The position numbers and the translations under genes are program-made. The notes below the pieces were generated by a model, which saw nothing but the letters and a program-made list of their open reading frames with translations, ran no database searches and had not been told where the DNA came from. DNA of 33,436 bases from an uncultured Legionella sp. (lineage in GTDB: Bacteria; Pseudomonadota; Gammaproteobacteria; Legionellales; Legionellaceae), in contig NZ_CALMPD010000025.1 of assembly GCF_937871865.1 (NCBI RefSeq), positions 1 to 33,436 of the forward strand, given 5' to 3'. Shown here piece after piece: positions 17,617 to 27,215 of the stretch (within the stretch, counting starts at the first letter, position 1; each line of letters starts with the position of its first letter).

Positions 17617-18642
17617 CTAATCCAAGAGTATTTCTTCTGCATCTAATTCTTCAAGGTATTGATGATACGGTAAAATTTTATCCAGACGGACATCAAATAA
17701 TACCGTTCCCTGAACAAAAGCATAATAATAAGTTTCATCTGAAACAAATTTATGAGCAGGAATCAGGCAATTAGTCCACTCATTCCATTGGGGGGTCACC
17801 GAGTTAGATTGCCAGAAACAAGGGATTTTTTCACCGGAGAGCAAAAAATCCAATACCTCTTCACTAGCCCCATTATCTAAAGCCAAATCGTAATGCAAAC
17901 GCATATCTGCTTCATTTTTTACAATTAAAAAACTGATATTGGCATCATCATCCAGCATCAAAAAACTGCCTGAATTATCAGCAAGATAAAACTCTACAAT
18001 CCCTTTTTCCTTACATAACTCCCAAAATAACGCAGCAAATTTTTTATCATGCAAACAATTCGGTGACGTAACTGACAACATTCGCACCACCATATCAGAC
18101 ATATTTTGAAAATATTGCAGCTGCAAATCATGAATACTTTTGATAATAAGGCCTGCAACATCCGAATCACTTTTTTTAATATAGCGATGAATTAAGCCTT
18201 CATTAAATGCTTCGATGGCAAGTTTTTCATCTGCCTGCCCAGTCAATAGAATCTTCTTTATGTTGGTGTCTTCAATTCGACGACAAAACTCTAGTCCATC
18301 CATTCCAGGCATTGCATAATCAACAATGACAACGGATATCTCAGAAAATCGCCTGGAATTGTATACCTCAGCATGGATCGCCGCTAAGTCAAGATTGATT
18401 GTATGATTGGTTAAGGGACAGTTTTTGGCTTCAGTATATTCGCTAATACAACGTTGGCTAAGCAACTCCAGTTCACAACGCTTTTTATGGATACACTCCA
18501 GAGCTTTAAAAGGGGAATCAAATATTCGGTAAGCCAGCCCTTCATCTAAATGCAATACAAAATTAAGCAAGAAATCGCGGCTATCATCGACAAATACCGC
18601 AGTACTTGGAAAGTAACAGGTAGGTATAGAGAAATGTTGCAT
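17617..18642 (-). CDS. lqsR: Quorum-sensing response regulator LqsR
   Basis: The output regulator of the Legionella quorum-sensing system, phosphorylated through LqsS/LqsT. The 341 residues contain an extended receiver domain (about 13-165) with the acidic pair Asp19/Asp20, phospho-acceptor Asp108 in VIVDYAMPGMDG, Thr134 in LLTGQ and Lys156/157. The C-terminal half is the LqsR-specific output domain with no known DNA-binding motif. Asp108 is the position reported for L. pneumophila LqsR. A strong AGGAGG site lies just before the ATG. Convergent with lqsA, 19 nt apart. Confidence 0.96.
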   Translation of the reverse strand: MQHFSIPTCYFPSTAVFVDDSRDFLLNFVLHLDEGLAYRIFDSPFKALECIHKKRCELELLSQRCISEYTEAKNCPLTNHTINLDLAAIHAEVYNSRRFSEISVVIVDYAMPGMDGLEFCRRIEDTNIKKILLTGQADEKLAIEAFNEGLIHRYIKKSDSDVAGLIIKSIHDLQLQYFQNMSDMVVRMLSVTSPNCLHDKKFAALFWELCKEKGIVEFYLADNSGSFLMLDDDANISFLIVKNEADMRLHYDLALDNGASEEVLDFLLSGEKIPCFWQSNSVTPQWNEWTNCLIPAHKFVSDETYYYAFVQGTVLFDVRLDKILPYHQYLEELDAEEILLD

Positions 18643-18964
18643 AGCTCCTCCTGAGCAAAACGATACGAAAACAAATCCTATTGAATAGCAGCAACCCCTT
18701 TCTAATTTTGTCTAAACAAAGGCTGAAACCTGTATATAAAATATCATGATTGATTACTTTAGCCAAATTATTTGCGTTTTATCTGCATCAAAGATCTATT
18801 TAATATCATTGAACTGCACTCATTATTCGTTCAAAAATCGATTGATAACTCAATCCTTGAACATTCGACAACTTATTGAAAACTAGTCTATATTAAAGAG
18901 ACTTCATTACATTTTTAGAAGTCCTCTCTTATCTCAAATTGATGTAATTTAATAAGGATATTTT
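18643..18964. other. Divergent lqsR-hdeD control region
   Basis: A 322-bp AT-rich gap without a gene. It must hold the lqsR promoter (minus) and the hdeD promoter (plus). Only the hdeD one is clear enough to list. No GacA/LetA-type palindrome was recognised. Confidence 0.5.
18865..18894 (+). promoter_or_regulatory. Possible hdeD promoter
   Basis: TCGACA (18865-18870), 18-bp spacer, TATATT (18889-18894), about 70 bp before the hdeD ATG. Hexamer match only. Confidence 0.4.
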
Positions 18965-19522
18965 ATGACTGACTCTAAAAAGGTTCGCCAACCAACTGTT
19001 GGTGGATTAAAGCGTAACTGGGGCTGGATTTTAGGACTGGGAATTCTATTTCTTTTTCTTGGTTGTATTGGTCTGGGTATGGTTGTTGGTTTAACGTTAG
19101 TTAGCATGTATTTCTTTGGGGCTCTCTTAATTATTTCAGGGATCACTCATGCAATTGACGTATTTAAACACACAGAATGGAAAGGCATCTTTTGGCAGGC
19201 ATTAATTGCAGTTTTATATATTGCCGCTGGTTGCCTGGTATTTTATGATCCCTTCTTGGCATCAACCTTAATCACAGGAATTCTAGCCTCCGTATTAATA
19301 GTCATAGGGCTCACTCGAATTATAATGGCTATAGCATTAAAAGATTCGAAAGGCTGGGGTTGGTTGCTATTGGCAGGGATTGCTGCAATAGTCCTTGGAG
19401 GCTTAATTCTCGCTCAATGGCCAATTAGTGGATTATGGGTAATAGGACTATTTATTGCTATCGAGATGATAGTAAATGGCTGGACTTATATCTTCATCGC
19501 ATTGTCATTACGTGCATCTTGA
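18965..19522 (+). CDS. hdeD: HdeD-like membrane protein (DUF308)
   Basis: A 185-residue inner-membrane protein with about six helices in DUF308 repeats (LGILFLFLGCIGLGMVVGL, ALIAVLYIAAGCLVFYDP, LLLAGIAAIVLGGLILAQWP). E. coli HdeD relates to acid resistance; in the lqs cluster its homolog lies between lqsR and lqsS, as here. Start at ATG 18965, preceded by AAGGA. Function in quorum sensing is not established from sequence. Confidence 0.9.
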   Translation: MTDSKKVRQPTVGGLKRNWGWILGLGILFLFLGCIGLGMVVGLTLVSMYFFGALLIISGITHAIDVFKHTEWKGIFWQALIAVLYIAAGCLVFYDPFLASTLITGILASVLIVIGLTRIIMAIALKDSKGWGWLLLAGIAAIVLGGLILAQWPISGLWVIGLFIAIEMIVNGWTYIFIALSLRAS

Positions 19523-19560
19523 GTCGAACCATTTTCAATCAAAAATTATTCTCTTTGATA

Positions 19561-19592
19561 CCAGTTGAGCTCAATAAAAAGAGTTCAACCGG
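19561..19592. repeat. Inverted repeat between convergent hdeD and lqsS
   Basis: Arms CCAGTTGAGCTC (19561-19572) and GAGTTCAACCGG (19581-19592), 10 of 12 positions paired, 8-nt loop. No T-run on either strand. May slow or end transcription from both sides. Confidence 0.4.
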
Positions 19593-19629
19593 TCAAATCA
19601 AGGGAAAAATATAGTTGGTCACGTAGCAT

Positions 19630-20919
19630 TTAACTTACAACAGGAAAACTCAAACTAAACAATACATAACAACCTTCTTCAGCCTCACACACAATATTCC
19701 CACCAAAACCGTTCATCACTAGTTTACAAAAAGAAAGGCCAATACCGGTTCCCATAAACGTGGTTGTATAAAAATGATTAAATAATCGTGATAATTGCTG
19801 AGCGGTCATCCCTTTGGCAGTATCTTTAAAGTATAAATAATTAAATTTATCACTGTATTCGGTCCAAATGTGTATTTCCCCACGTTGAGCAGTGGCGATA
19901 GCATATAAAGCATTCTTAATTAAATTAAACAAAACATGCTGCATTAAAAGTTTGGAACCATTAAATTGAAAATCACCGTCCCAGGTAATCAACGTCCTCT
20001 CATGAGGTGATATAAATGGGTAACGAGAGATAGCTTCATTTAAACACTCAGCCATGGAGCATCGTTCCATAATGCAATTTTGTATACTGTTTTCTCGTCC
20101 AGCTTTGACCAGCAGCATATCGATAATCGTATTAGCATAGTCAATTTCATTCACAATGCGCTCACTAACGCCTCCCAATTGCAACAGTCGCCGATCTCTT
20201 AATGGAGCCTGAACTATCTGATGTTCTTTTGCCAATTGATAACCTTGAATTAATCCCGGCAAGTAATTTACCAAGGCTTGAGCCCCACTCTTGATTCCAA
20301 GTAACGGAGTGCGTAATTCATGGGCAATCATTCCTGCTGCTGCGGCCATCCCTGCCAAGCGCTGCTGTTGTAGCATGGCGGTTTTATAATTCAACGTAGA
20401 GCCAGCAATAATAGTGAAGATAATCACGAAGGCCATTTCTATATGTTCTTCACCAAAATACATTTGCGAAGAAAGACAATAATATCCCATCAATGCCAAT
20501 CCAGCCCCCAAAATAAGCACAATGGTTAAACTTAACAAATCAACCAGTAATACAAGTAAAAAAACACTGCATAATAGAGACATCGCTGAAATAACACTGG
20601 CTTGATTCATTAAAAACAAGAAGGTGAAAAAGAAAGGCAAGGTAAATAATAAAGTTAAAAACCAATACCAGGATAAATAATTTTTCCATGATAGCGGCCA
20701 ATAAGGAGTGAGCATTAATCCCAAACCTAAAATGCTGCCAATAAAACGCAAAGAGATGCTTTCATAAGTCTGAGGAAACCAATAGACCCAAATCAAATAA
20801 AAAAAAGGGAATCCGACAAATGCTATAGCACCAACCGCAACTAACTGATGTGCAGAATTAGATAAACTACGCTGCATCGACTCATCTAAATGTCGTACAA
20901 TTTTTTTAAATTGCCACAT
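19630..20919 (-). CDS. lqsS: Quorum-sensing sensor kinase LqsS
   Basis: The membrane histidine kinase that senses LAI-1 and controls LqsR phosphorylation. In its 429 residues, about six helices fill residues 28-175, followed by the dimerisation/phospho-acceptor region with His200 (MIAHELRTPLLG), the N box (LFNLIKNALYAI), G1 (DTAKGM) and G2 (GTGIGLSF). His200 is the position known for L. pneumophila LqsS. It has no receiver domain, so transfer to separate LqsR is expected. Convergent with hdeD and divergent from hemC. Confidence 0.96.
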   Translation of the reverse strand: MWQFKKIVRHLDESMQRSLSNSAHQLVAVGAIAFVGFPFFYLIWVYWFPQTYESISLRFIGSILGLGLMLTPYWPLSWKNYLSWYWFLTLLFTLPFFFTFLFLMNQASVISAMSLLCSVFLLVLLVDLLSLTIVLILGAGLALMGYYCLSSQMYFGEEHIEMAFVIIFTIIAGSTLNYKTAMLQQQRLAGMAAAAGMIAHELRTPLLGIKSGAQALVNYLPGLIQGYQLAKEHQIVQAPLRDRRLLQLGGVSERIVNEIDYANTIIDMLLVKAGRENSIQNCIMERCSMAECLNEAISRYPFISPHERTLITWDGDFQFNGSKLLMQHVLFNLIKNALYAIATAQRGEIHIWTEYSDKFNYLYFKDTAKGMTAQQLSRLFNHFYTTTFMGTGIGLSFCKLVMNGFGGNIVCEAEEGCYVLFSLSFPVVS

Positions 20920-20991
20920 CCTGTTTCCTTATTCTCAACAGCCCAATACTTAGCATCATCGCCTTGGTACGTCGCAGAAAGGCTTAATCAA

Positions 20992-21000
20992 TGCTATGAT
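20992..21000 (+). promoter_or_regulatory. Possible extended -10 promoter of hemCDXY
   Basis: TGC-TATGAT fits an extended -10 and would give a leader of about 24 nt. A second TATAAT (21023-21028) lies only 2 nt before the hemC ATG and is more likely chance, unless a leaderless message is made. Confidence 0.35.
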
Positions 21001-21030
21001 GAGCCCTTAATTAACAAAAACTTATAATAC

Positions 21031-21960
21031 ATGAAGCAAAAAACAATTCGAATCGCAACACGCCAAAGCCCATTAGCGTTATGGCAAGCTAACTATGTCC
21101 GTGAACTGCTTTTAAAGCAATGGCCGTCACTAAATATTGAATTACTCCCTATGGTAACCTCAGGTGATAAATTTCTAAAAGACAAATTATTAATTGCTGG
21201 CGGCAAAGGGTTATTTGTTAAAGAGCTGGAAGAAGCCTTATTAGATAAACGAGCTGATTTCGCAGTTCATTCGACGAAAGATATGCCGGCAGATCAGCCT
21301 GATGGCTTGAGCTTGGCAGCAATCTGCAAAAGACACAACCCGTTTGATGCCCTGGTGAGCAATAATTTTAAAAGCCTTGATACGTTGCCTGCCAAAGCAA
21401 TCGTCGGTACATCGAGCTTAAGGCGTCAATCTCAATTGCTCGCATACCGCCCCGATCTTCAAATTAAAACCTTGCGCGGCAATATAAATACCCGTCTGGC
21501 CAAGCTGGATGCTGGGGAATACGATGCAATAATTCTTGCCGCGGCCGGACTTGAACGCATGGGATTTGAAGACAGAATTACCGAATTTTTGACGGATGAC
21601 ATTATGCTACCAGCCTGTAGTCAAGGTGCATTATGTATTGAATGTCGCAATGATGATGTGGAAATACAACAAATCATAAGTGTATTAAATGACCCTGACT
21701 CCTCACTATGTGTTCATGTAGAACGAGATGTTAATGCCCAGCTGGGCGGTAACTGTCACGTGCCATTGGCGGTTTTTTGTAGAATAACCCCAACCGATCA
21801 ACTCGTCTTAAAAGCAAAAATTCTAACATTGGATGGCACTCAGGCGATTGAGGACACTCAGACTGGCAACCGAAATCAGGCCATGTCATTGGCAAAACAA
21901 TGCACCCAAAATTTAATAGATAAAGGCGCTATTGCCATACTGGATTCGAGCTCACAATGA
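21031..21960 (+). CDS. hemC: Porphobilinogen deaminase (hydroxymethylbilane synthase)
   Basis: Joins four porphobilinogen units into hydroxymethylbilane in haem synthesis. Full length at 309 residues: opening IRIATRQSPLALWQA, catalytic-region HSTKDMP, phosphate-binding TSSLRRQ and LRGNINTR, and the dipyrromethane cofactor cysteine at 242 (GGNCHVPLA), the same number as in E. coli. It shares ATGA with hemD, so translation is coupled. Confidence 0.98.
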   Translation: MKQKTIRIATRQSPLALWQANYVRELLLKQWPSLNIELLPMVTSGDKFLKDKLLIAGGKGLFVKELEEALLDKRADFAVHSTKDMPADQPDGLSLAAICKRHNPFDALVSNNFKSLDTLPAKAIVGTSSLRRQSQLLAYRPDLQIKTLRGNINTRLAKLDAGEYDAIILAAAGLERMGFEDRITEFLTDDIMLPACSQGALCIECRNDDVEIQQIISVLNDPDSSLCVHVERDVNAQLGGNCHVPLAVFCRITPTDQLVLKAKILTLDGTQAIEDTQTGNRNQAMSLAKQCTQNLIDKGAIAILDSSSQ

Positions 21961-22730
21961 GCCAATTACTTCAGGGGCTAAGAGTATTAAATACTCGGCC
22001 AAGCGAGTCTGCCCACATATTAACTCAATCGATTACCGCTGCCGGTGGTGTATCAATTGAATGCCCTGCCCTGGAAATAATTCCATCAGAACCAAGCTGG
22101 ATAGATTTATTACCTGATTTAAACAGAGCCAATTTTGCAGTCTTTATCAGTGCCAATGCGGTACGTCATTGTTTTAGTCAGCTGAAAATGCATCACCTTA
22201 TTTGGCCGAAGCAGATTAAAGTCATAGCCATAGGCCAAGGCAGTGCAAAAGCTCTTCACGAGTTGAATATCCAGGTCAATGCAATTCCAAAATTTCCTGA
22301 TAGCGAACATCTGCTCTCATTAAGCTGCCTGCACCAATTAAAAAACCAAACCGTGCTATTATTTAAAGGAGAAGAAGGCCGGCAACTGATTGAAGAAGGT
22401 TTACGCCAAAGAGAGGCTAATTTATTCATTCTATCCGTTTATAAACGAGTGATGCCTAAAATTCGCCACCAATTTATGACCACTTTATGGCGTGATGATT
22501 TGGTAGATATTATACTGTTAACAAGTGAGCAATCCATACGTAACCTTTTTACAATGTTCGGCGAAGAAGCTCGTAACTGGTTAATAAAGAAACCTGTTGT
22601 TGTAATCAGCGAGCGCCTTGTCAATACTGCCAAATCATTTGGCATGACAGAGATTATCATAAGCCATCCAGAACGGATGATGAAGACATTAGTTGATTAT
22701 TATCAAGGATTAATTCATGGCCAAGAATAA
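21957..22730 (+). CDS. hemD: Uroporphyrinogen-III synthase
   Basis: Closes hydroxymethylbilane with ring D inversion to give uroporphyrinogen III. The family is weakly conserved. The 257-residue product shows the typical two-domain alternation, with LRVLNTRPSESAHILTQSI at the start, FISANAVRHCF, AIGQGSAKAL and the second-domain LLTSEQSIRNLF. It overlaps hemC by 4 nt and hemX by 14 nt, and that context strengthens the call. Confidence 0.93.
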   Translation: MSQLLQGLRVLNTRPSESAHILTQSITAAGGVSIECPALEIIPSEPSWIDLLPDLNRANFAVFISANAVRHCFSQLKMHHLIWPKQIKVIAIGQGSAKALHELNIQVNAIPKFPDSEHLLSLSCLHQLKNQTVLLFKGEEGRQLIEEGLRQREANLFILSVYKRVMPKIRHQFMTTLWRDDLVDIILLTSEQSIRNLFTMFGEEARNWLIKKPVVVISERLVNTAKSFGMTEIIISHPERMMKTLVDYYQGLIHGQE

Positions 22731-23841
22731 TGAAGAAGAAAAAAAAGAGACCGAACAACAAGATCAAATCAATGTGCCAGAAGCCCCATTAAAGCAGCAA
22801 ACGTCCACTTCTTGCTCGAACAAGAGTTCATTGCTCTCTGGAGCCGCATTGATAATTGCCGCAATAGCTATTGCTCTGACGGTATATCTCAATAAAACCA
22901 GTAAGAACGTACAAGCACAGTTAATAGACGAAAATAAAACCTTAATGACCCAGATTAATGAATTAGAAAAAAATCAATCAGATGTTCAGGCTGTAATTGA
23001 TGCAAAAGCTAATCAAATGCAGCAAAATCAAATAAATATGCAAAGTAGGTTTGATGGTTTAAATAAAGAACTTCACACAGCAATGAGCCAGCGATTATAT
23101 CAAAATCAGGATTGGATCTTGTTAAAAGCACGATACTATCTTGAATTAGCCCAAATTAACGCTCATTGGAGTGATAATTATGAAGCCACAATAGCGCTGC
23201 TCCTCCAGGCAGATAATCTATTAAATCAATTAAACACCCCTCAAATTTTCGAGATTCGCCAAGTTATCGCAAAAGAGATCACCCAATTAAAAGCACTACC
23301 CGCTCTTGATCTTGCCGGCTTGCTCAGCCAATTAGATGCGGCACAACATAGTGTCAACAGCCTTGCGATTCAGTCTGCTCTTGAAGATGAAAAAACAATC
23401 AATCCATCAGAGCTGCCCCAATCATCCAATCCATCGAATTGGCGTGCCCGATTCAAAGATAATGTGAAACTTCTGGAAAAACTGGTGATAGTCAGACGTA
23501 CTGATGAAAACATCAAACCGCTGATGTCTCCTTTGTTTGAATCGATATTAAAAGAAAGTATCCGCTTGAATCTTCAGGAAGCACAATGGGCCATATTGAA
23601 TAATAATGCCTCGGTCTATCAATTAGCCCTCAAACAAGCCAGCACCAACATTAAACGAGTTTTTAATGAAAAAGAGCCTAATACTGCAGCATTACTAACT
23701 CAACTAAGTACATTACAACAGATTAAATTAAATCAGGAAAAACAAGAAACCGGCCAGGCCTTACCTCTTCTGAACCAGATGATAGAGAATAATGCGCTGC
23801 AGAATAATCAGATGAATAACAGCAAACAGGGAGAACACTGA
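22717..23841 (+). CDS. hemX: HemX family membrane protein
   Basis: A 374-residue inner-membrane protein: an acidic and polar cytoplasmic N-terminus (1-37), a single membrane helix (about 39-58), then a periplasmic coiled coil and a helical domain (YYLELAQINAHW region). E. coli HemX was once called a uroporphyrin methylase, but this protein has no methyltransferase motif and its true role is unclear. Polar Gln/Asn-rich tail. Lies in the hemCDXY operon, 2 nt before hemY. Confidence 0.9.
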   Translation: MAKNNEEEKKETEQQDQINVPEAPLKQQTSTSCSNKSSLLSGAALIIAAIAIALTVYLNKTSKNVQAQLIDENKTLMTQINELEKNQSDVQAVIDAKANQMQQNQINMQSRFDGLNKELHTAMSQRLYQNQDWILLKARYYLELAQINAHWSDNYEATIALLLQADNLLNQLNTPQIFEIRQVIAKEITQLKALPALDLAGLLSQLDAAQHSVNSLAIQSALEDEKTINPSELPQSSNPSNWRARFKDNVKLLEKLVIVRRTDENIKPLMSPLFESILKESIRLNLQEAQWAILNNNASVYQLALKQASTNIKRVFNEKEPNTAALLTQLSTLQQIKLNQEKQETGQALPLLNQMIENNALQNNQMNNSKQGEH

Positions 23842-23843
23842 TC

Positions 23844-25022
23844 ATGATAAGAGTTCTCTTTGCATTTATTGTCTTATTAGGCTCTGTCTATCTGGGTATT
23901 CAACTGAACTATGATCCTGGATATGTGTTAATCGCAATCAACCATTGGACAGTCGAAACTACATTGTGGGTAGCGATTTGTGGCCTGCTGCTCTTTTTTT
24001 TACTGACCCACCTGGTACTGCAGTTTTTTCATAAAATCGCCAAAACGCCTGGAACCTTGAATAAATGGAATTCTAGACGATTAGCTCATAAAGCACAGGC
24101 AACCACCAGAAAAGGATTAATCGAATACAGTGAAGGCTATTGGCAAAAAGCTAAAACTCATTTAATTCAAGCCTTACCTAATACAGATACCCCCTTATTG
24201 AATTATTTAACTGCCGCACGAGCAGCCCAAAAAATGGGGGATAGCCAACTACGAGATCATTATCTGCGCGAAGCCCAGCAATCCATGCCAGAGGCAAAAA
24301 TTGCTGTAGAATTAACGCAAGCACAGCTACAACTCGCCAATAATCAATGGGAGCAGGCATTAGCCACATTAAGACATTTACAAGACTTGGCTCCCCGACA
24401 TCCGTATGTATTAAAATTGTTAATGAAACTTTATGAAGAAGTACGTGATTGGCCGCAATTGATAGCTCTTTTGCCCGACTTAAAAAGACATCATGTCATT
24501 TCAGATTCAGCCTTTGAAGCACTACAAAAAAACACCTATTTACAAGCTATTATTGATCTAGCCAAACAAAATCAATCTGAAGCCCTCATCAAATTGTTTA
24601 ACTCGCGCCCCAAAGCCTTGGTATATAACCCTGAAATTGTTTCAGAGTATGTAAAATTTCTATATAAAAACCAGGATTATGTTAATGCGGAAGAACTATT
24701 AAGACGCGCTCTTCGCAAAGAGTTTAACACACAGTTGATTGATCTTTATGGTTTATTCTATAGTGGAGAACATCAATTAACCTTTGCAGAATCCTTATTG
24801 AAGAAACATCCCCATTCAGCCCAGTTATATTTGTGTCTTGGCCGTCTATGCATGGCACAACATTTGTGGGGAAAAGCCCGACAATATCTGGAGCAATCCA
24901 ATGAACTAAATCCAACACCTGAGGCCTATAACGAGCTGGGCAAGCTCCATGAAAAGCTCAATGACCCATTTCTGGCTTGTGATAGCTTCAGGAAAGGACT
25001 TGAATTCGCGCTTAAAGGATAA
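23844..25022 (+). CDS. hemY: HemY family protein with TPR repeats
   Basis: A 392-residue membrane protein: two N-terminal helices (about 2-20 and 39-62), then TPR-like helical repeats, clearest near LIEYSEGYWQKAKTHLIQAL and at the end (AQLYLCLGRLCMAQHLWGKARQYLEQS). It belongs to the proteobacterial HemY family at the end of hemCDXY, not the protoporphyrinogen oxidase of Gram-positives. Exact role in porphyrin metabolism is not known. Converges on the cation transporter gene. Confidence 0.92.
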   Translation: MIRVLFAFIVLLGSVYLGIQLNYDPGYVLIAINHWTVETTLWVAICGLLLFFLLTHLVLQFFHKIAKTPGTLNKWNSRRLAHKAQATTRKGLIEYSEGYWQKAKTHLIQALPNTDTPLLNYLTAARAAQKMGDSQLRDHYLREAQQSMPEAKIAVELTQAQLQLANNQWEQALATLRHLQDLAPRHPYVLKLLMKLYEEVRDWPQLIALLPDLKRHHVISDSAFEALQKNTYLQAIIDLAKQNQSEALIKLFNSRPKALVYNPEIVSEYVKFLYKNQDYVNAEELLRRALRKEFNTQLIDLYGLFYSGEHQLTFAESLLKKHPHSAQLYLCLGRLCMAQHLWGKARQYLEQSNELNPTPEAYNELGKLHEKLNDPFLACDSFRKGLEFALKG

Positions 25023-25066
25023 TAGGTTCTACCCTTTGCACTCCACTACTATCAATGCCATTCGGT

Positions 25067-25999
25067 CTAAAGGCGCGATATTGGAGAATGACAAGCGTCA
25101 TTACAATCGTTTTCTGTTTTTTCTGTCTGAATAGTCACATGTTGAATGCCAAATGTTTTTCTTAACTGCACCACCATATCGGCTCGAGATTCATCGGTCA
25201 AAAAATCATTAGGCATATAGAGGTGTACCGACAGAGCATTTTCTTTCGTGCTCATTGCCCATATATGCAAATCATGGATACTCTGCACTCCAGGCCAGGC
25301 TACGAGAAACTCGCTAACTGCAGCCCAGGAAATAGCTCTGGGCACCCCATCGATGATTAATCTGAAACTGTCCGCGAACAATGACCAGGTACCTTTCAAG
25401 ATGACCATGGCAATAAGCAGGCCCACGATGGGATCAATCCATAACCAACCAGTCCATAACAATAAGGCAGCAGACACAACCACACCAACAGAGACCAGTG
25501 CATCATAAAACAAGTGCAAATAAGCACCGCGAATATTTAAATCATCTGAACCCCGTAAAAATAACATCGCGGTAGAACCATTAACGATAATTCCAATCCC
25601 TGCAACTATCATCACCGATACAGCCTGCACCTCGACTGGAGAAATTAACTTATACACCGCTTCTGTCGCAATAATGCCACAAGTAAAGATTAAGACACCT
25701 CCATTAACCAAGGCAGCTAAGATAGATGTTTTCTTCAAGCCATAAGTTGCTTTTCTGGTTGGTTTACGTTTCATAAGACCTAAAGCAATCCAGGCCAATA
25801 CCAGACCCAGCACATCGCCTAAATTATGAAACGCATCCGCTAATAAACTGGTTGAGTTCGAGATATACGCATAAATAATTTGCAAAACCACAAAGATGCT
25901 ATTAGCAATAATCGCTATCAAAAACGCTTTATTATAGGTTACCTCACCATGATTATGTCCATGGTGGCCATGCGAATCTTCATGCGAATGCGCGCTCAT
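25067..25999 (-). CDS. Cation diffusion facilitator, probable zinc exporter (CzcD/ZitB type)
   Basis: An inner-membrane metal/H+ antiporter of 310 residues. The N-terminus is His-rich (MSAHSHEDSHGHHGHNHG), six helices follow, and the metal sites are visible as LLADAFHNLGD in helix 2 and HLFYD in helix 5. The C-terminal cytoplasmic domain has SIHDLHIWAMS and a final Cys/His-bearing tail. The two metal-site motifs are most like the Zn group of the family. AGGAAG precedes the ATG. Single gene, 11 nt from the queH stop. Confidence 0.92.
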   Translation of the reverse strand: MSAHSHEDSHGHHGHNHGEVTYNKAFLIAIIANSIFVVLQIIYAYISNSTSLLADAFHNLGDVLGLVLAWIALGLMKRKPTRKATYGLKKTSILAALVNGGVLIFTCGIIATEAVYKLISPVEVQAVSVMIVAGIGIIVNGSTAMLFLRGSDDLNIRGAYLHLFYDALVSVGVVVSAALLLWTGWLWIDPIVGLLIAMVILKGTWSLFADSFRLIIDGVPRAISWAAVSEFLVAWPGVQSIHDLHIWAMSTKENALSVHLYMPNDFLTDESRADMVVQLRKTFGIQHVTIQTEKTENDCNDACHSPISRL

Positions 26000-26010
26000 A
26001 ATCTTCCTGT

Positions 26011-26661
26011 TTATTGCTGACCATCAGTATAATAATTTATTCCTATCTTAATTCTGTCACGAGTTTTTTGTTTTCGCCAGGCATTAGTGTCTCGTAATGA
26101 ATAAACGCAGCCGCAATATTCTTGTTTATAAAATTCTTCGCGTTTAGCAATCTCGTACATCCGTTCTGAACCACCATTTTTACGCCAATTGTAAGTCCAA
26201 TAGGTTAGGTCAGGATAATGACTTGCAGCACGTATTCCAGATTCATTAATTTGATTCATATCCTTCCAACGAGAAATCCCTAAAGAACTGCAAATCACCG
26301 GAAATCCATTCTCATGAGCATACAAAGCCGTTCGTTCGAAACGCATATCAAAACACATGCTACATCGTTTTCCCCGCTCCGGCTCCCATTCCAAGCCTTT
26401 AGCACGCTCAAACCAATTGTCTTTATCATAATCAGCATTGATAAAAGGGATATTATGTTTTTCAGCAAATTTAATATTTTCCTGCTTTCGAATCTCATAC
26501 TCCTGAACGGGATGAATATTCGGATTATAAAAATAAATAGCAAATTCAATTTCTGAAAACACTAATGCTTCCATGACCTCTCCAGAACAAGGCGCACAGC
26601 ACGAGTGTAATAATAATTTGTTAGCACCATCAGGTAGTTCCAATCGTTCTCTTTGTATCAT
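26011..26661 (-). CDS. queH: Epoxyqueuosine reductase QueH
   Basis: The cobalamin-independent Fe-S/non-haem iron enzyme that reduces epoxyqueuosine to queuosine in tRNA. The 216 residues show the family cysteines: Cys21-Cys22 and Cys25 (SCCAPC), Cys100/Cys103 (RCSMC) and Cys183/Cys185 (YCGC), along with FYNPNIHP and the [10 protein letters not shown] block. It overlaps orn by 4 nt. With tgt at 14-15 kb it gives the first and last tRNA-level steps of queuosine synthesis. Confidence 0.93.
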   Translation of the reverse strand: MIQRERLELPDGANKLLLHSCCAPCSGEVMEALVFSEIEFAIYFYNPNIHPVQEYEIRKQENIKFAEKHNIPFINADYDKDNWFERAKGLEWEPERGKRCSMCFDMRFERTALYAHENGFPVICSSLGISRWKDMNQINESGIRAASHYPDLTYWTYNWRKNGGSERMYEIAKREEFYKQEYCGCVYSLRDTNAWRKQKTRDRIKIGINYYTDGQQ

Positions 26662-27215
26662 TCTTTAACTTCCGGCAAATTGATAAAGTGCTGGCGATAA
26701 TAAGCTAATTCATTAATTGAATCTTTAATATCGTCCAAAGCTAAATGTTTAGATTCCTTGACCACTCCACTTAATAACTCAGGTCGCCAACGAATTGCCA
26801 ATTCTTTCAGAGTACTCACATCCAAATTTCGATAATGGAAGAAAGCAGCCAACTCAGGCATGTATTTATATAAAAATCGTCTATCCTGACAAATACTGTT
26901 TCCACACATAGGGGATTTACCCTTGTCCAGATAATTTGTCAAAAAGGCTATAGTAGACTGCTCGGCTTCAGTTTCACCAATTTGGCTTTCCAATACCCGT
27001 TTGACTAAGCCAGATTGATTATGTTGTCTGGTATTCCATGAGTCCATTCCATCAATCAAAGCTTGGGGCTGAGATACAGCAATAACAGGTCCCTCTGCCA
27101 AAATATTTAAATGCGGATCGGTTACTATCGTAGCCATTTCTATAATTCTATCCTGTTCCGGATCAAGACCGGTCATTTCCAAATCTATCCAGATTAAATT
27201 GTGATTATTTTTCAT
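26658..27215 (-). CDS. orn: Oligoribonuclease
   Basis: A 3'-5' exoribonuclease that degrades the shortest RNA fragments, including pGpG from c-di-GMP turnover. The 185 residues carry the complete DEDDh set: Asp11 and Glu13 ([10 protein letters not shown]), Asp111 (ICQDRRF), His157 and Asp162 (HLALDD). It overlaps cca by 11 nt upstream and queH by 4 nt downstream, a tight operon. Confidence 0.97.
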   Translation of the reverse strand: MKNNHNLIWIDLEMTGLDPEQDRIIEMATIVTDPHLNILAEGPVIAVSQPQALIDGMDSWNTRQHNQSGLVKRVLESQIGETEAEQSTIAFLTNYLDKGKSPMCGNSICQDRRFLYKYMPELAAFFHYRNLDVSTLKELAIRWRPELLSGVVKESKHLALDDIKDSINELAYYRQHFINLPEVKE

